64,000 nt of DNA from Branchiostoma floridae. Lineage: Eukaryota > Chordata > Leptocardii > Amphioxiformes > Branchiostomatidae. Shown one piece after another: positions 1 through 12,708 of the stretch. The stretch is from NCBI RefSeq assembly GCF_000003815.2, contig NC_049982.1, positions 15,420,769 to 15,484,768 on the forward strand, in the 5' to 3' direction. Numbering within the stretch: position 1 is the first letter of the stretch; each line of letters opens with the position of its first letter. The translations under genes were made by a program, and so were the position numbers. The notes under the pieces are model-generated. The model was given only the letters and a program-made list of their open reading frames with translations, was not told where the DNA came from and searched no databases.

Positions 1-17
1 GTTGGCATTTGTTTCAG

Positions 18-709
18 ACTAAAACAAGCTCTTGGCATTGGGATGAGCCGTGTTGACCAGGATGATGACAATAAGGCACCTGAAGGTAAATGTACATTGC
101 TGTACCTTGACCTTGTTACAAAATGTATACCTTTTTGTAACCATCTCGTAGACACCTGTGATTAGTTCAATACCAGACGACCTAACACCAGAGCATGGGA
201 ATCAGCGATAAATGGAAACGATCAGAAATCTAAACATTTCCTTCTAATGCTTATTGAATACGCAACTGAGAATGTGTGAAAATGGCACTGTAACAACATC
301 TTGAGGTTTTTTTGTCCTGAATGTTTAAATGATTGATCAAATCTAAACAAAAATAGCACTGTACAAGCTGGTACTTATTTCACTTCAGTAAAGTGGACGA
401 GGACTCAACACACTCGTCCAAATCTGATGAACTCTTCATCTCAAGCAAGAATTTTCTCTCACCATGTTTCTTTGCCTCATCAAAGAAAGTAGTTGAGCAA
501 CACGTACCAACCAGAACGCTATACTCCATGGTTTGTCCGATCAATTTTACTACAGTTGTTGTATGTATGCATGTTCTTACACGGCTGTGTTTTCCCCAGA
601 CCCACCCCTGCCCGATGGAGAGGTAGAGGAGAAGTTAAACCTGCTCCAACAGCGTGTGGACAAGATGGTGGAGAAACTCTCCAACATGGACGACGGGGAG
701 GAACAGTAA
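18..709 (+). CDS. 3' end of an unrecognised gene (last two coding exons)
   Basis: Two exons join in frame: 18-85 (acceptor at 16-17, donor gtaaat) and 600-709 (acceptor tttccccag, stop TAA 707-709). The phase is 1 nt at the end of the first exon and 2 nt at the start of the second, giving one continuous C-terminus of about 58 residues. The first exon encodes LKQALGIGMSRVDQ followed by an acidic linker. The last exon has spaced leucines, isoleucine-free heptads (KLNLLQQRVDKMVEKLSNM) and an acidic end DDGEEQ, so it is probably a short cytoplasmic coiled coil. Several ion-channel families end this way, but I cannot name the family from this much sequence. The rest of the gene lies upstream of the window. 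Confidence 0.6.
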
Positions 710-1560
710 CTCATGGTGTTGACATGTGAAAGACATTTGGCTAAAGAATTAGTTAGGTGACAAAATGTCACAAGATGCCACTGTCCAATTGCTATTTGCT
801 TCTGTCCAATTGCTATTTGCTTCTGCTGCACAACGTCTCTAATAAACTGCTTTTGATGTCTAATGTACATGCAAAAAGAAAGCATTTATAATACCATAAT
901 GCAGCATTCTGAGATTACTACAGATAAGAAACTATAGCCTTACTCAACAATTTCTTTTGTTGGTTGTAATACCCGGTCATTTCTGGAAAGGAACATGATA
1001 TGTATCTACCAAGCAGTGTAAAAAATCAATGAATTCCACACACACATTTGTGATATCAACCAGAATATCAATTCAGATGGCAAAGATTGAAAGCAACTTT
1101 GTCTTGTTATTGTCTTACAATGCTTCCCTGGATATATAGCTTGACATTAGCCTGTCATTTCGAACAAATACGGATCAGTTGCCACATACTGCAGCTGGAA
1201 AGCATGGGCACCAAGATTTCAGTACCATGGACAGTTCCACTTGGTTACACCAGAAAACACAGCATGAGCTGCTGCATTTGAAAGAAATGACATCGGAACA
1301 ATATAATGACCCAGTAATCCTTTAGGTCATTGCTGTGTACACGACACAAATAGAGGGTTTATGTAATTGTTAACTAACAAGATGAAAACAGTATTTAATG
1401 TATATCATAACTATATAGTAGTTTCCACCAAACATGCTGCTGTGTGCAAAGATATAATGCTTTGATGCATTTGCAAAAGCTTGAGTAAAAATCTATGCAA
1501 TATAGTCTTAAGATTGTGAATCAATGCTTAAATCAATAAAGTATAATAAAATCAATAAAA
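710..1560 (+). other. 3' UTR of the upstream gene with poly(A) signals
   Basis: No coding exon is visible after the stop at 707-709. A perfect 21-bp tandem duplication (781-801 and 802-822) lies in the presumed 3' UTR. Three AATAAA hexamers occur at 1535-1540, 1545-1550 and 1554-1559 and probably mark the end of the transcript. From there to 2409 I see only AT-rich sequence. AATAAA on the opposite strand at 1692-1697 could serve the convergent TTC1 transcript. Confidence 0.5.
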
Positions 1561-2409
1561 AATATATTATGAGATATTCACCTCAGGCCTATATTTTGTG
1601 CTTGTCAATTGTAAACAAATGTAGAAACGAAGATCAATTGACTTATTTACTTTTTATAGATACAAAGCCATAGTATTACAGTATTTAGTCATTTATTTGC
1701 AAATATCAAGTCTGTTCTGGAAGATTCAGTCATAATTACCTAACAACCAAGTAAATCCATATCATCTAGACCAAATAGCCTTCTTACTCCCACAGGTGTG
1801 ACAAATGTGGTCAAAAGTGCTCACTATCAGCACACAAGGTTACATCAACAGGTGACCAGACATGTGTCAACACTGGACACAACAGACATCTGTATTCAAT
1901 AACAAAAGGATTGAGCAAAAAGAAAAGAGCACAGAAGGGATGTGTTAAGAAATAGATCAGACATAGAAATTACGACATCCCAGAATTATTGTTGCTCTCT
2001 TGGACTATGTTTCACTACATTTTTTTGCTATAAATGCTTCTAATCAATACATGCTGAGGAATATCAACTACATTATCTATCAAATCCAATGGCAAAGTTG
2101 AGAAGGAGATTCAAACAATGCTGCACAATAAGAAGGTGACTTGCATAATGCTTATTGCACAAGTATTATGGTCATAGCAAATTCCTTGTCTAGTCTGAGC
2201 GGTGGCTGTGACAATATTCACTGCATCCAAACTACACCATGTCTCCAGGACAGTGATCAGTGATCCAGGACAACAACAGAACTACCTACACGCACGTACT
2301 GTGGCATCTGATTCTGTGTGTCCTAATGGCATCATGCACAAAATCAAATCACACTGAAAATTTAGCGCTATATAAGCTACAGCATGTGCCACTCTGCATC
2401 CCTCCCCTC

Positions 2410-5402
2410 CTACTCGTCATTGTTGTTGGGGTTCTGTACAAACTGGATGTTGTATGACCCAGAGTCCTGGTTCTGATCCACACGGAAGTTTGCTGTGGAC
2501 AGACCAAATGGCCTCAACACCATGTTGCCAAGGTCCTTCAGTTTGTCTGTTAAAAAAAAAAAAAATGGTTCTGGTTGTAAGAGGATTTCTTTAAAATTCA
2601 TTCAACAACAAGTTAGCTTAAGAAAGCATGTTGCAAAAACCTATCTATCAAGGTATGAGCCATTATATTACTACCTGCCACTACTGACCTAGTTTTCAAA
2701 AGACAGATGCTGGGACACTTGTAACAGGGGCTACTAGTCATTTTCAAAAACATGTATTTTCTTACCCATCATTTCTGCCTTCATTTTCTCATTCCTCTCC
2801 TTGATCTCATCTGGCAGTCTCTGCAAAAACATGAAAAATATATCTGAGTAAAACATATCTTAAACATCCTTGATAAATGTCAGGCATTCATAACCAATAA
2901 CACACTCTGCATTAACATTTACTATTATGATATATAATGTGGAACATTATGACATGATAAAAGAGTTCAAAATTTCATCTCTAATACCGAACTTAAGAGA
3001 TTAATTGAATTAGATTCAAATGAAGTCCCACCCCAGCAGTTCTGACCTTGGTAAGTACGAGGTGTGTTGGTCCTGACAGGATTGTCCATGTTATAGACAT
3101 TACAGCACTTTTACTGATTACAACACTAAGATTCAGCTTCTTTAGACCTTCCCTTCATACCCAACCCTTTACAACAGGAGAAGAGTGTGAAGCTGACCAT
3201 GCAGGCAGCCCTGGCCACATGGCAGGCCCTGTCCAGTTCCACCACACGCTGGTAGTCTGTTAAAGCCTCGTCCAGCTTCTCTAGAACTTCATACGTCTGC
3301 GCACGTCTCAGCAGCGCTCGCACATAGTCAGGCTGCAGCTCCAGGGCTGGACAGAGGGGGAGCAACAGAACATTTAACTGATGAAAACCAGGCTGATTTA
3401 GAATACGTTCATAAACCACAAAACATACTACTATTGAAATACCTGATTACAAGATTGCTGAAGAGAGGCTGTGGCATTGTTCTGGAAAAACTGGAAGCTG
3501 ACGAACATGCACCTGTGGACATATGATTGACAATAAATGCTTCGTCTCACCTTTGGAGCAGTCTTCAACAGCCATCTCATTTTCCTCCTGTCAATACGGA
3601 CACAAAATAGATATTCAATACAATACACACAAATATTCAAGAAATATCTTGGAATATAGAAAAGATCATTTTGATACAGATAAGGGGTTAAACAGTGATC
3701 GTGATGACTGAAGCATGGGAAGAAAAATGTGCAAAGACCCATGAATGCTGTTGTATTCCATATCCCTGTTCTTTGGAAAATCTATAATTCTTTGCCTGTG
3801 TAGAATAGCCAGTACATACAACTTGCAACTTTCCCATTTTGTTCATTCCTATTCTACACCTCCAACAAACTAATGACTTTGTCATTGTCATATAGCATTA
3901 GCAGTCATAGGAATGTATCTTGCAACATGCAACTATCAGATGAAAACAAAATACACACCATGCTTATCAACTGATTACATCAAAATTCATGACTTAGATC
4001 TTAAAAAAAGAATAATCTCACATCATCACATAGGGGTCATAGGGTTGTATCATTTTGATCAGCAGTATGCAATATGATGAAACATCCATCATGCCTATTG
4101 ACTAAGTATAGCAAAAATCGTGACTTAGATCAATAAATAATCTTAGAACAACTAAACAAGTCTTTTTGATACATTTTCTTATTCTTTTCTGGCACTTCCA
4201 CTCACCATCTTGACCCTGCAGGCTGCCCTGTTGCTGTACATGACAGCTCTGTCCTGTTCATAACACAGCGGGCACAGCACCAGCGCCTGGGTGTACGTCT
4301 GCATTGCTGTGGTGAAGTCTGTCAACAAAACAACATTGTGGTCTATATTTCCTAGAACGTTACGGTGCAGTACACCAAATAAAGATTACTAGGTATACAG
4401 CAGTACAGGAAATAAATGACATGATGTATTAATTTGCCCAACTTGTATTCTCACTATTATTAGCGTACATTTACAAATATAAAGATAACAGTTAGAACCA
4501 TACCTCCTTTTTTGAAGTGCTCATTTCCCTGGGATTTTAAGTCTGCTGCTTCCAACCTCCTTGTCTGAACATGAATACAGAAACAAGACATAACATGGAT
4601 ATATTATAATAGCTTACTGTAAGAATTCCACAGAATCATCATCTCAAGAGGAGATAAATTGGGCAATGTTCCCAAATATGATACAAATTTGCCTCATATG
4701 TTATTCTATTAAATTCAAAACTAACGCATCATCCCTTGTATCTCAGGAAAGTTAATTAAATAGAAAAATCTGACCTCTTTTTCTTCTTCTGTGAGGTCTT
4801 TTTCCATCTCCTTCTTGTATTCCTCATCCACAAAAATCTCCTCCTTCTCCTCATCCTCCTCTAGTTCTACTGCTGCTGCTGCTCCATCCTCTAACTGTTC
4901 GCAAGCTTCAGTTTCTCTTTCATTCAGTCTCTCTGACAACAAAGGTTTAGGGTTTATGTCATCTCTTTTGAGTTTTTCCATCTCTCCATCATCTTTTGCA
5001 TCCCTTTCATTTACAAATATTCTGGATACAATTTCTTCTTTGCCCTCAGCTGTAGTCACCTCTTCCTTCTGTGGTTCATGAGTTTCAGCATGGCTCTCTT
5101 CCACCCCAAGTACCAGTGTTTCATTTCCTATAACTCCCTCACTATTTCCATCCTCATGGTCAAGATCCTCAGAACACTGTATGACTTTTCCTGACTGTCC
5201 TGCTAATATATTTGCAGCACTGTCAAAGAATGACTCCTCGGTATCATTACTTCTTATTATTTCCTGATTGCCACCAGTGAGAAGTTCTGTGCCATCATCA
5301 TTCTTACCACTGTCTGTATCTGGCGGCATCTGAGTTGCCTCACTTTCTCCTCTGGTATCACATAGATGTTCTGAGCTCTTCAATTCGTCTCCTACATGAC
5401 AT
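2410..5402 (-). CDS. TTC1: TTC1, tetratricopeptide repeat protein 1 (N-terminus lost in gap)
   Basis: TTC1 is a TPR adaptor that binds Hsp90/Hsp70-type chaperones and Ras/G-alpha partners in the cytosol. Exons, 5' to 3' on the minus strand: 4775-5402 (enters the gap), 4504-4564, 4206-4318, 3551-3587, 3198-3346, 2766-2820, and 2410-2546 with stop TAG at 2410-2412. All phases agree. The first exon is a long acidic Glu/Asp-rich region ending KDLTEEEKE. Three TPRs follow: around SQGNEHFKKGDFTTAMQTY, around MYSNRAACRVKMEENEMAV, and around RRAQTYEVLEKLDEALTDY. The C-terminus KLKDLGNMVLRPFGLSTANF through FVQNPNNNDE is the family signature and closely matches vertebrate TTC1. The start codon is not visible: reading continues into the N run at 5403. 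The gene is head-to-head with SEPSECS and convergent with the gene at 18-709. Confidence 0.95.
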
Positions 5403-6032
5403 NNNNNNNNNNNNNNNNNNNNNNNNNNNNNNNNNNNNNNNNNNNNNNNNNNNNNNNNNNNNNNNNNNNNNNNNNNNNNNNNNNNNNNNNNNNNNNNNNN
5501 NNNNNNNNNNNNNNNNNNNNNNNNNNNNNNNNNNNNNNNNNNNNNNNNNNNNNNNNNNNNNNNNNNNNNNNNNNNNNNNNNNNNNNNNNNNNNNNNNNNN
5601 NNNNNNNNNNNNNNNNNNNNNNNNNNNNNNNNNNNNNNNNNNNNNNNNNNNNNNNNNNNNNNNNNNNNNNNNNNNNNNNNNNNNNNNNNNNNNNNNNNNN
5701 NNNNNNNNNNNNNNNNNNNNNNNNNNNNNNNNNNNNNNNNNNNNNNNNNNNNNNNNNNNNNNNNNNNNNNNNNNNNNNNNNNNNNNNNNNNNNNNNNNNN
5801 NNNNNNNNNNNNNNNNNNNNNNNNNNNNNNNNNNNNNNNNNNNNNNNNNNNNNNNNNNNNNNNNNNNNNNNNNNNNNNNNNNNNNNNNNNNNNNNNNNNN
5901 NNNNNNNNNNNNNNNNNNNNNNNNNNNNNNNNNNNNNNNNNNNNNNNNNNNNNNNNNNNNNNNNNNNNNNNNNNNNNNNNNNNNNNNNNNNNNNNNNNNN
6001 NNNNNNNNNNNNNNNNNNNNNNNNNNNNNNNN
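5403..6032. other. Assembly gap, 630 N
   Basis: The run of N removes the start of TTC1 and much of the space between it and SEPSECS. The length is not one of the round default sizes, so it may be an estimated gap. Reading frames that cross it carry no information. Confidence 0.98.
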
Positions 6033-6154
6033 ACGGAATGTACATACAGTCCTGTGAGCTGGTGAAAGCCGTCGCAAAGTCTTACAAAGAGCAGGTGTTG
6101 GAGAAACAAGCGGTGTGGTCGCCCTCCCCACACTGTCCTCTACTCACTTCCGGG
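6033..6154 (+). other. Possible orphan coding exon at gap edge
   Basis: Directly after the gap one plus-strand frame stays open and looks protein-like: GMYIQSCELVKAVAKSYKEQ, then VLEKQAVWSPSPHCPLLTS. It ends near a plausible donor (gtatgt at about 6153). I do not recognise the sequence. It could be an exon of a small gene hidden in the gap, a misplaced contig end, or the 5' UTR of TTC1 read by chance. The opposite strand is also open here but looks less like a protein. Confidence 0.25.
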
Positions 6155-6664
6155 TATGTTACCTTTGACCCTTCACCCGTTCATTTCGAGAAATCTAAAA
6201 TTAATCCGCGATGTTAAAGTGCTGTCAAGGGTCACAGAATCTCCGTATCGTTACAGAATGTTTTTTAAATGCAAGACATGTTTAGAAGAGCATACATTTG
6301 GAGGCAAAACTGTTAGTAATTTGTCGACTGTACCCGTTTGACAACAGAACTACTTTTAAGCAGCGGTATAAACCAGAGGTCAATTGAGCTGTGAAAAGGC
6401 TCAGGTGATTTCTGAGTACACAATGATAATAGCTTACTGATGCAACATATTTCTACCGAGACTTATTTCTTCAGGTTATTTTGGTAAATTTTAAATATTC
6501 CAAGCAGCTTGATCATCAAGGGTTCCGTTTGAAGCTCTAAATACAGTGCCCGGTCTCGCTTATCTTCAAACGGTCACGAACATCTTGGGTAAATCTTACG
6601 TCTGGTGGCACAACTGGGCCACAGCCGAATATAGCCCGGCCCGTGTCTAAATTAAGTGTCCAGT
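6155..6664. promoter_or_regulatory. Likely bidirectional promoter region of TTC1 and SEPSECS
   Basis: The two housekeeping-type genes are transcribed away from each other, and the visible space between the gap and the SEPSECS start codon is under 650 bases. No TATA box stands out; the part nearest the SEPSECS ATG is richer in CpG than the flanks. The assignment rests on gene arrangement only. Confidence 0.4.
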
Positions 6665-9600
6665 ATGAACAGTGAGTGCTTCGGACTGGCCGAGAGGCTA
6701 GTGGACAGGACGTACGTGCAGCAGGCGCTCCAGGCCAAGCAGGCACTGACCAACCAGATCAGGGCCTTACTGGAACATGTGAGTTTATATCATATAACTG
6801 TTATGATATGATATGATATGATATGATATGATATGACACTTACATTTTCACTTGAAGTCAACCCTGTACATTGATATGTATCTATAATATCAATGCCCTA
6901 CTATATACATGTAAATGTGTTATGATGACTTAAAATACATTCTGTCTTTTAGTTTACAGCCAATAAAACAACCAGCAACTTAACTTAACTAACTCCTTAA
7001 CTAAAGCACATGGGCACAGGAGGACTCGATAAAGCTCATTTATGCATTCTTTAAATATTTAATTGATGCAAATGATATTGCTGCAAATGACATTGCTATG
7101 AAGGAAACAGTCCTGAGGATGTGACATTGCATAACATCTACCTTTCAGAGGAAGTGGCCTGAGGAGGGTTGGGACGAGGCGACCATCGAGCTCCTGCTGC
7201 ATGAGCTGGCCCTGATGGACAGTAACAACTTCCCGGGGAACTGTGGGGTGGGGGAGCGCGAGGCACGGGTGGCCTCAGGCCTGGTGGACAGGAGGCACTT
7301 CAGGTCAGCAAGGCTTCCAAATTAGTCCTGAACTCTTAAAATCTATTTTTAACTAATAAGCTTTGGAACAAAAATTTTAAATCTGATCCCCAACAATGTC
7401 GTATGATTTCATTAAATATGTAATCAAACTTTTTAAGTACTCTTCTGCACTGAAAACATCTCGGTGCTGTGACATTAGATTGGATTGGGATTTTCAAAAA
7501 CAAGTTGATGTCTTTCAGGTAATATTGTCCTGTGTTTGACTGCCAACATTCATAGACACATACAATAAGATGATATTAATAATTTGCTCCAATTCTATAA
7601 CTAAAAACTCTGACCTTATCAGTTACCACTTATGGCTGATTCTGAAAGCTTGAAAGAGACACAGCAGTATGGCAGTAGGGTATGGGGAAAATGTGACCTG
7701 ACCCACTGACCCTCCCTGGTCAACATACCCAGTCTGATTTCGGATCACAACATTATCAATGGGGGGTAGTTGTGGAAGGGGTCCTTCCATTGGACAAGTT
7801 TGAATAGCAAAACACCAAAAGAAATACAGAAAAATCGGTGTGACATTTTAAGATTTTGTTATGATAGTGCTGGCCACAATAGATTGCATGCACATACTTC
7901 TAGTCACCCAGGATAGCTCGTAGGATTCAAGAAGTGAATCAATAAATGAATAATACAGAAACGGATGAGTGTAGAAATATGTTTTCCTAATCTCTAACCA
8001 ATCACAAGTTTTATTGTAAGGGAGCATAAAGGTTAACAGATATTGCTTTGTTTCATATCTACCTCCATGATAGACTTGGCCACGGCATTGGCAGATCAGG
8101 AGACATCTCTGCCATCCAGCCCAAGGCGGCTGGTTCCAGTCTACTCAACAGGCTGGCCAACATATTTGCTCTGGACGTCATCAAACTGGCAGGTAGGTCA
8201 CAGGTCAGACCGTACTTTTAATTTTACTTGAGTAAGACCTTACTTCTTCCTTGTTTCTATGTGCTGGAGTCCAGCTCCAGTATTTTAACATCTAAATGTA
8301 TGTTTGTCGCAGTTTTTGTGATATGCATTATATTTGCCAATCCAGGTGTCAGAGCAGCAGCTGCATGTGTGCTGGTTCCCATGGCAACAGGGATGAGCAT
8401 CGTTTTGTGTCTGCTGACCCTCCGTCACCAGCATCCGCAGGCCAAGTATGTCCTCTGGCCACGGATAGACCAGAAGTCCTGCTTTAAGGCCATCAAAACT
8501 GCAGGTGGGCTTTGTGGCTGCTCGTTTACACACACAGCACAGGACAACTGGATTGACTTCACTTATGTCAGGTGCAAGTTCACCTCTGACACCCGAAACA
8601 ATGTAGCGTTTATGTCCTCATTTAGTATAGGACTTCACACTTCAAGTCAATTATTTTTCTGATTCATTAAGCATTAGAAAGGTATAGAAAGATACATGTG
8701 TACCTGCAATTTTCTTGTCATTACCTTATACATTTGAGGTTTCTGTTTTTCCATTCCATTGAAAAATCACCTAAGAAACAGCCAACTTTGTTGGCATGGG
8801 CTATCCATGTTTTTCTCAGGTTTTGAGGCTGTAGTGATAGAGAACAGACTGGAGGGTGATGAGCTGAGGACAGACCTGGCAGCTGTGGAGGACAAACTAC
8901 AGGAGTTAGGGGCAGACAACGTTCTCTGTGTGTACTCAACAACCAGCTGCTTTGCACCAAGGGTACCTGACAGGTAACTCACTCTGGAGATGTGTAATAT
9001 TGTTTTGGAATAACATTATGTGCTCATTAAACCATTAGATTTCCAATACACTTATCACTTGGGTCTTTGTTTTATTTAGGTAAAAGCACTGACTGACAAA
9101 TCAAAGGTGACTGATTCAGTGTAATTCTTTTGCTTTATTATTTACAGGACTTTCCCCTCCATCTGATGCTTACTTTCTTTGCCATATGATTAGTAACATA
9201 TATGTAGATAGGCGTGGATCAGCATTGATATGATCAAGAAAGTTTTTTAAAACCTCCTTGATATGCTACAAAATAGCAGTGCAAACTATCAAATTGAATG
9301 CACTACTGCTTTTTAGTGTGCTGTCAGTGAGCTGTATTAAATGTCTTTGTCCCAGATTGGAGGAACTCGCTGTTCTGTGTAAGAAGTATGATGTACCTCA
9401 TGTGATCAACAATGCCTATGGTGTCCAGTCATCCAAATGTATGCACCTCATACAGCAGGTTTGTGTGTTTGTTTTTTGTCCAATAGTGCCTTTGTTATTT
9501 TTAGTGTAGACAGATAAAAGCTCAAATCAGCATACTGGCCCCTGGTCCTAGAAGTCATAGGTATAAGGGTCAGAAAAAAATAGAAAAAAGGTAGATTGCA

Positions 9601-11560
9601 TGATTGAGGTCCTAATAAATCCATATACATACTGTCCAAATAGATCCATAAACATATGTATCCTTACACATACATGTACAAGGTATTACAAAGACACATA
9701 ACATAATGAAAGGTGAACTGGGCTTGGGAATCTGATCAGATCTTCCCAACATGGGAGTACTGAATGGCACCAGTAAGTCAACATTTAAGTACAATACAGT
9801 TTTTGTACATGTTCTTTCCTATTTCAGTAGAGAGATTTATCAGGAAGTTACTTTTGATAAGTGTTCTCCTTGTGATTTCTTTGTCACCATGGCAACAGGC
9901 TTGTAGGGTAGGGAGAGTTGATGCTTTCATCCAGAGCACTGATAAAAACTTCATGGTGCCAGTGGGTGGGTCTATTATAGCCGGACCTGATGAGACATTC
10001 ATCGCTGAGGTCAGCAAAATGTACCCAGGTACGGCTCATAATCTATCTTTCCATTAGATTTCTCTCTAATGTACACTATGACATACATAAGCTTATGTTG
10101 CCAAAGTGTAAAGGATAGTATTTTCTTTGGAAATTATATGTTAAACCTGGAGCTGCATAAGGTAAAGAGAAAATGTATGCCTTACTCCATGGTACCCTAA
10201 AATTTTGAAAAACGACCTTCCAGAGTTTAAGGAACTAATGCCATATATGGCTGCTGTTCTTGAATAGTGTTGAAAGACATTACAGTGTACTTATGTTGTT
10301 ATGAAGTATGTGTGAATGTCTATTACAGGTCGGGCCTCTGCCTCTCCATCCATAGACCTATTCATCACTCTGATGTCACTGGGGAGGAGTGGCTACAAGA
10401 AGCTACTGGCAGAGAGAAAGGTAATGCTACTCCATCCAGGTGTAAAACTAGGTAACTGACTTAAGTTGCACTCTGACTTTCAATACCATGCCATAGGCAC
10501 AGTGAATAACAACACACTGCCCCTTTGGCCTCATAAAGGCTAACCTTTAATACCATAAGTCTTAGTGAAATTTGCAATATGGGGATTTCTTTAGTGCTCT
10601 GCCCCTATAATTTAGTATAAAGTGTGTCATCATCAAAAGAAAAGCAGTTTATTTAACAAACTGCCTTTCCTTTCAGGAAATGTTCCAGTACTTGTCAGCA
10701 GAGCTGTCAAGGGTGGCAGAAGAGAAAGGAGAAAGGCTTCTGAAAACACCTCACAACCCAATCTCCATGGGTAGGTATATTAGGTGAATAGGTATGCAGT
10801 TTTAGTGTCAAATCTTCACAAGTATTGTGTCTTCCTTTTGACCCTCTACATGAAGTAAACTAATGTCTTCCTTTACTCCAGCCATGTCATTGTCAGGCAG
10901 TGCAGCAGGGCATGTTGGGAAGGAGGTGACCCAGCTAGGAGCCATGCTGTTCACCAGATGTGTATCAGGGACAAGGTCAGCTCTGGGTGTTTATTGGAAA
11001 TTTACAGGAAAGATGTGTGGCTTCCCAGGAATACATGTTTCAGACAATAGATAGCTCACCTCCCGCACATTGTAACATGAAATACTGATTATGTAAATAC
11101 TTTTACAATCACATCCACAATGAAGTTTCCTTTCCTGTCAGAAACCTGTGCAAGTATATACAGAGGGTAAAAAGGCAGTCAAAGAAAAATCTAATGCACT
11201 ATACATTGTATTGTCCTGATTAATGTAAGGTAGATTTCCATCTTCACCTTTCACCTGACACCCCAATTCCTTTCCAGAGTTGTGGCTCCTGGTTCAGACA
11301 AGGACATTGCAGGTCACACGTTCAGGAACTTTGGGGCGCACCATGACAACTACCCTTGTGCCTACCTGACTGCCGCTGCTGCTGTGGGGATGACAAAAAC
11401 AGATGTAGACCTTTTTATCAAGAGACTCTGCAAGGTTCTGGGGAAATCCAAAAATAGGAGTGATGAAAGAGTAGGTAGTTCTGGCGCTGCAGGTGAACCA
11501 GAGCAACACGACAGTGTTGGGTCGCCAACTGACGGATTGGATTGTTCCGATAAAAGATAA
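6665..11560 (+). CDS. SEPSECS: O-phosphoseryl-tRNA(Sec) selenium transferase, complete
   Basis: This PLP enzyme converts Sep-tRNA(Sec) plus selenophosphate to Sec-tRNA(Sec), the last step of selenocysteine synthesis in eukaryotes. Eleven exons: 6665-6778, 7149-7303, 8074-8192, 8346-8504, 8820-8973, 9356-9458, 9899-10028, 10329-10420, 10677-10770, 10882-10975 and 11278-11560 (TAA). All junctions are GT-AG and in phase. The product is 498 residues (human 501). It starts [13 protein letters not shown], like the human enzyme. Key residues fall at the human numbers: the PLP lysine K284 in [12 protein letters not shown], the phosphate-loop residues R75, R97, S98 and Q105 ([17 protein letters not shown]), and R313 in [10 protein letters not shown]. 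The last about 40 residues, after [12 protein letters not shown], are a divergent hydrophilic tail. The enzyme is a tetramer that recognises tRNA(Sec); no selenoprotein is visible in the window. Confidence 0.98.
6802..6835 (+). repeat. Pentanucleotide microsatellite (ATATG)n
   Basis: About seven perfect copies of a 5-bp unit lie in SEPSECS intron 1, right after exon 1. Confidence 0.9.
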
Positions 11561-12540
11561 ATAATTCCCTCACGTGTCAATGTAGAAGGCATTGCAATGT
11601 CCTTGAACTTGCTTTAATGGAATTGCGGATGCGACGTCACCTTTGGCAATTTACTTGCTATTTGCTCATTGCTAGAAGAAATTTGTAAGGTTCATGACGT
11701 TTTTGTAAATTGTATGTAAATCAAACACCACTTGTCATCTAAAAACCCAGCTTATACTGTAATTGTCGGGTCTTATTTGTCGTGTAATACTGTTGCTCGT
11801 CACTAGATAGCGCTTCAAGACTGCCCAAATACTTGATCACCTGTCATCTGTGTGACATACTATAATATAATCATGATCAGTTGTCACCAGGGGGCACTTT
11901 TGTACCATCCAGCAGAGAACAGCATGTCACATATTTGTTATGAAGTTATCTTGAGATGTTTACACAATTCATGCTAGTAAATTGACGTAAATTGTCAATT
12001 ACTGAGAAAAATTTGAAGGTTTTGTTTTGCATTCAATAACAGTTCCATACAAAGAATGAATCGTGGTACAGATTATACCTACATTATACAGTCCCATTTT
12101 CTAAAAAAAACTAGGCGTCAACCTGGTTATGTTTAAACCCGTACATTTCCACAGCTCTCAAAGGTTAATGTGAACACCTCTATCTGACAATGGATTCTGC
12201 AAGGTGGCAGAAGGGAACATGAGTAAACAAACGAGTCTTCCTTCTTCTAATTAGACTAGGACACATGAAGATGGCATGTTTTTAATCAAGGAGCTCCTTG
12301 TTTTAATCGAGTTCAACAACGGAAACCCTTTGCAACCAACACTAAGCTCGCTTCCCAACATTGGATAGCAAACTGAACGCTAAGAATCATTCCACAGTAG
12401 TAAACGGCCCCTATAGTAAAACCAGGACGGCGGCAATATCTAATTATGCAACAAAGGTTAATTAATTAACCCGACTGATTAACCCGGCGTCCAATCATCT
12501 TTTTAGCCACCCTTATCCCCGGTAAACAACGAAGAAAATA
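11561..12540. other. SEPSECS 3' UTR and intergenic space
   Basis: Nearly 1 kb without a coding exon that I can support. The first part is presumably the SEPSECS 3' UTR. No canonical AATAAA stands out. The TRIM gene approaches from the other side on the minus strand, so the two genes are convergent. Confidence 0.5.
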
Positions 12541-12608
12541 TTTAGGAACTTTCGTTAGAATCCATCCCTGTCTTTCGTACTTTCACGCACGCCTCCATGG
12601 TTACCCTA
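12541..12608 (-). other. Possible continuation of the TRIM-MATH gene past the gap
   Basis: On the minus strand, after the 100-N gap, a short open stretch reads VTMEACVKVRKTGMDSNESS and stops. A gap of exactly 100 N is usually of arbitrary size, so the frame relation to the exon before the gap is unknown. It may be the C-terminus, part of an intron, or unrelated. Confidence 0.2.
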
Positions 12609-12708
12609 NNNNNNNNNNNNNNNNNNNNNNNNNNNNNNNNNNNNNNNNNNNNNNNNNNNNNNNNNNNNNNNNNNNNNNNNNNNNNNNNNNNNNNNNNNNN
12701 NNNNNNNN
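12609..12708. other. Assembly gap, 100 N
   Basis: The gap interrupts the second exon of the TRIM-MATH gene just after the first strand region of the MATH domain. Confidence 0.98.

Noticed and set aside
11561-12100. SECIS element after SEPSECS
   Set aside because: SEPSECS is not a selenoprotein, and I saw no AUGA/AA/GA arrangement in a suitable stem.
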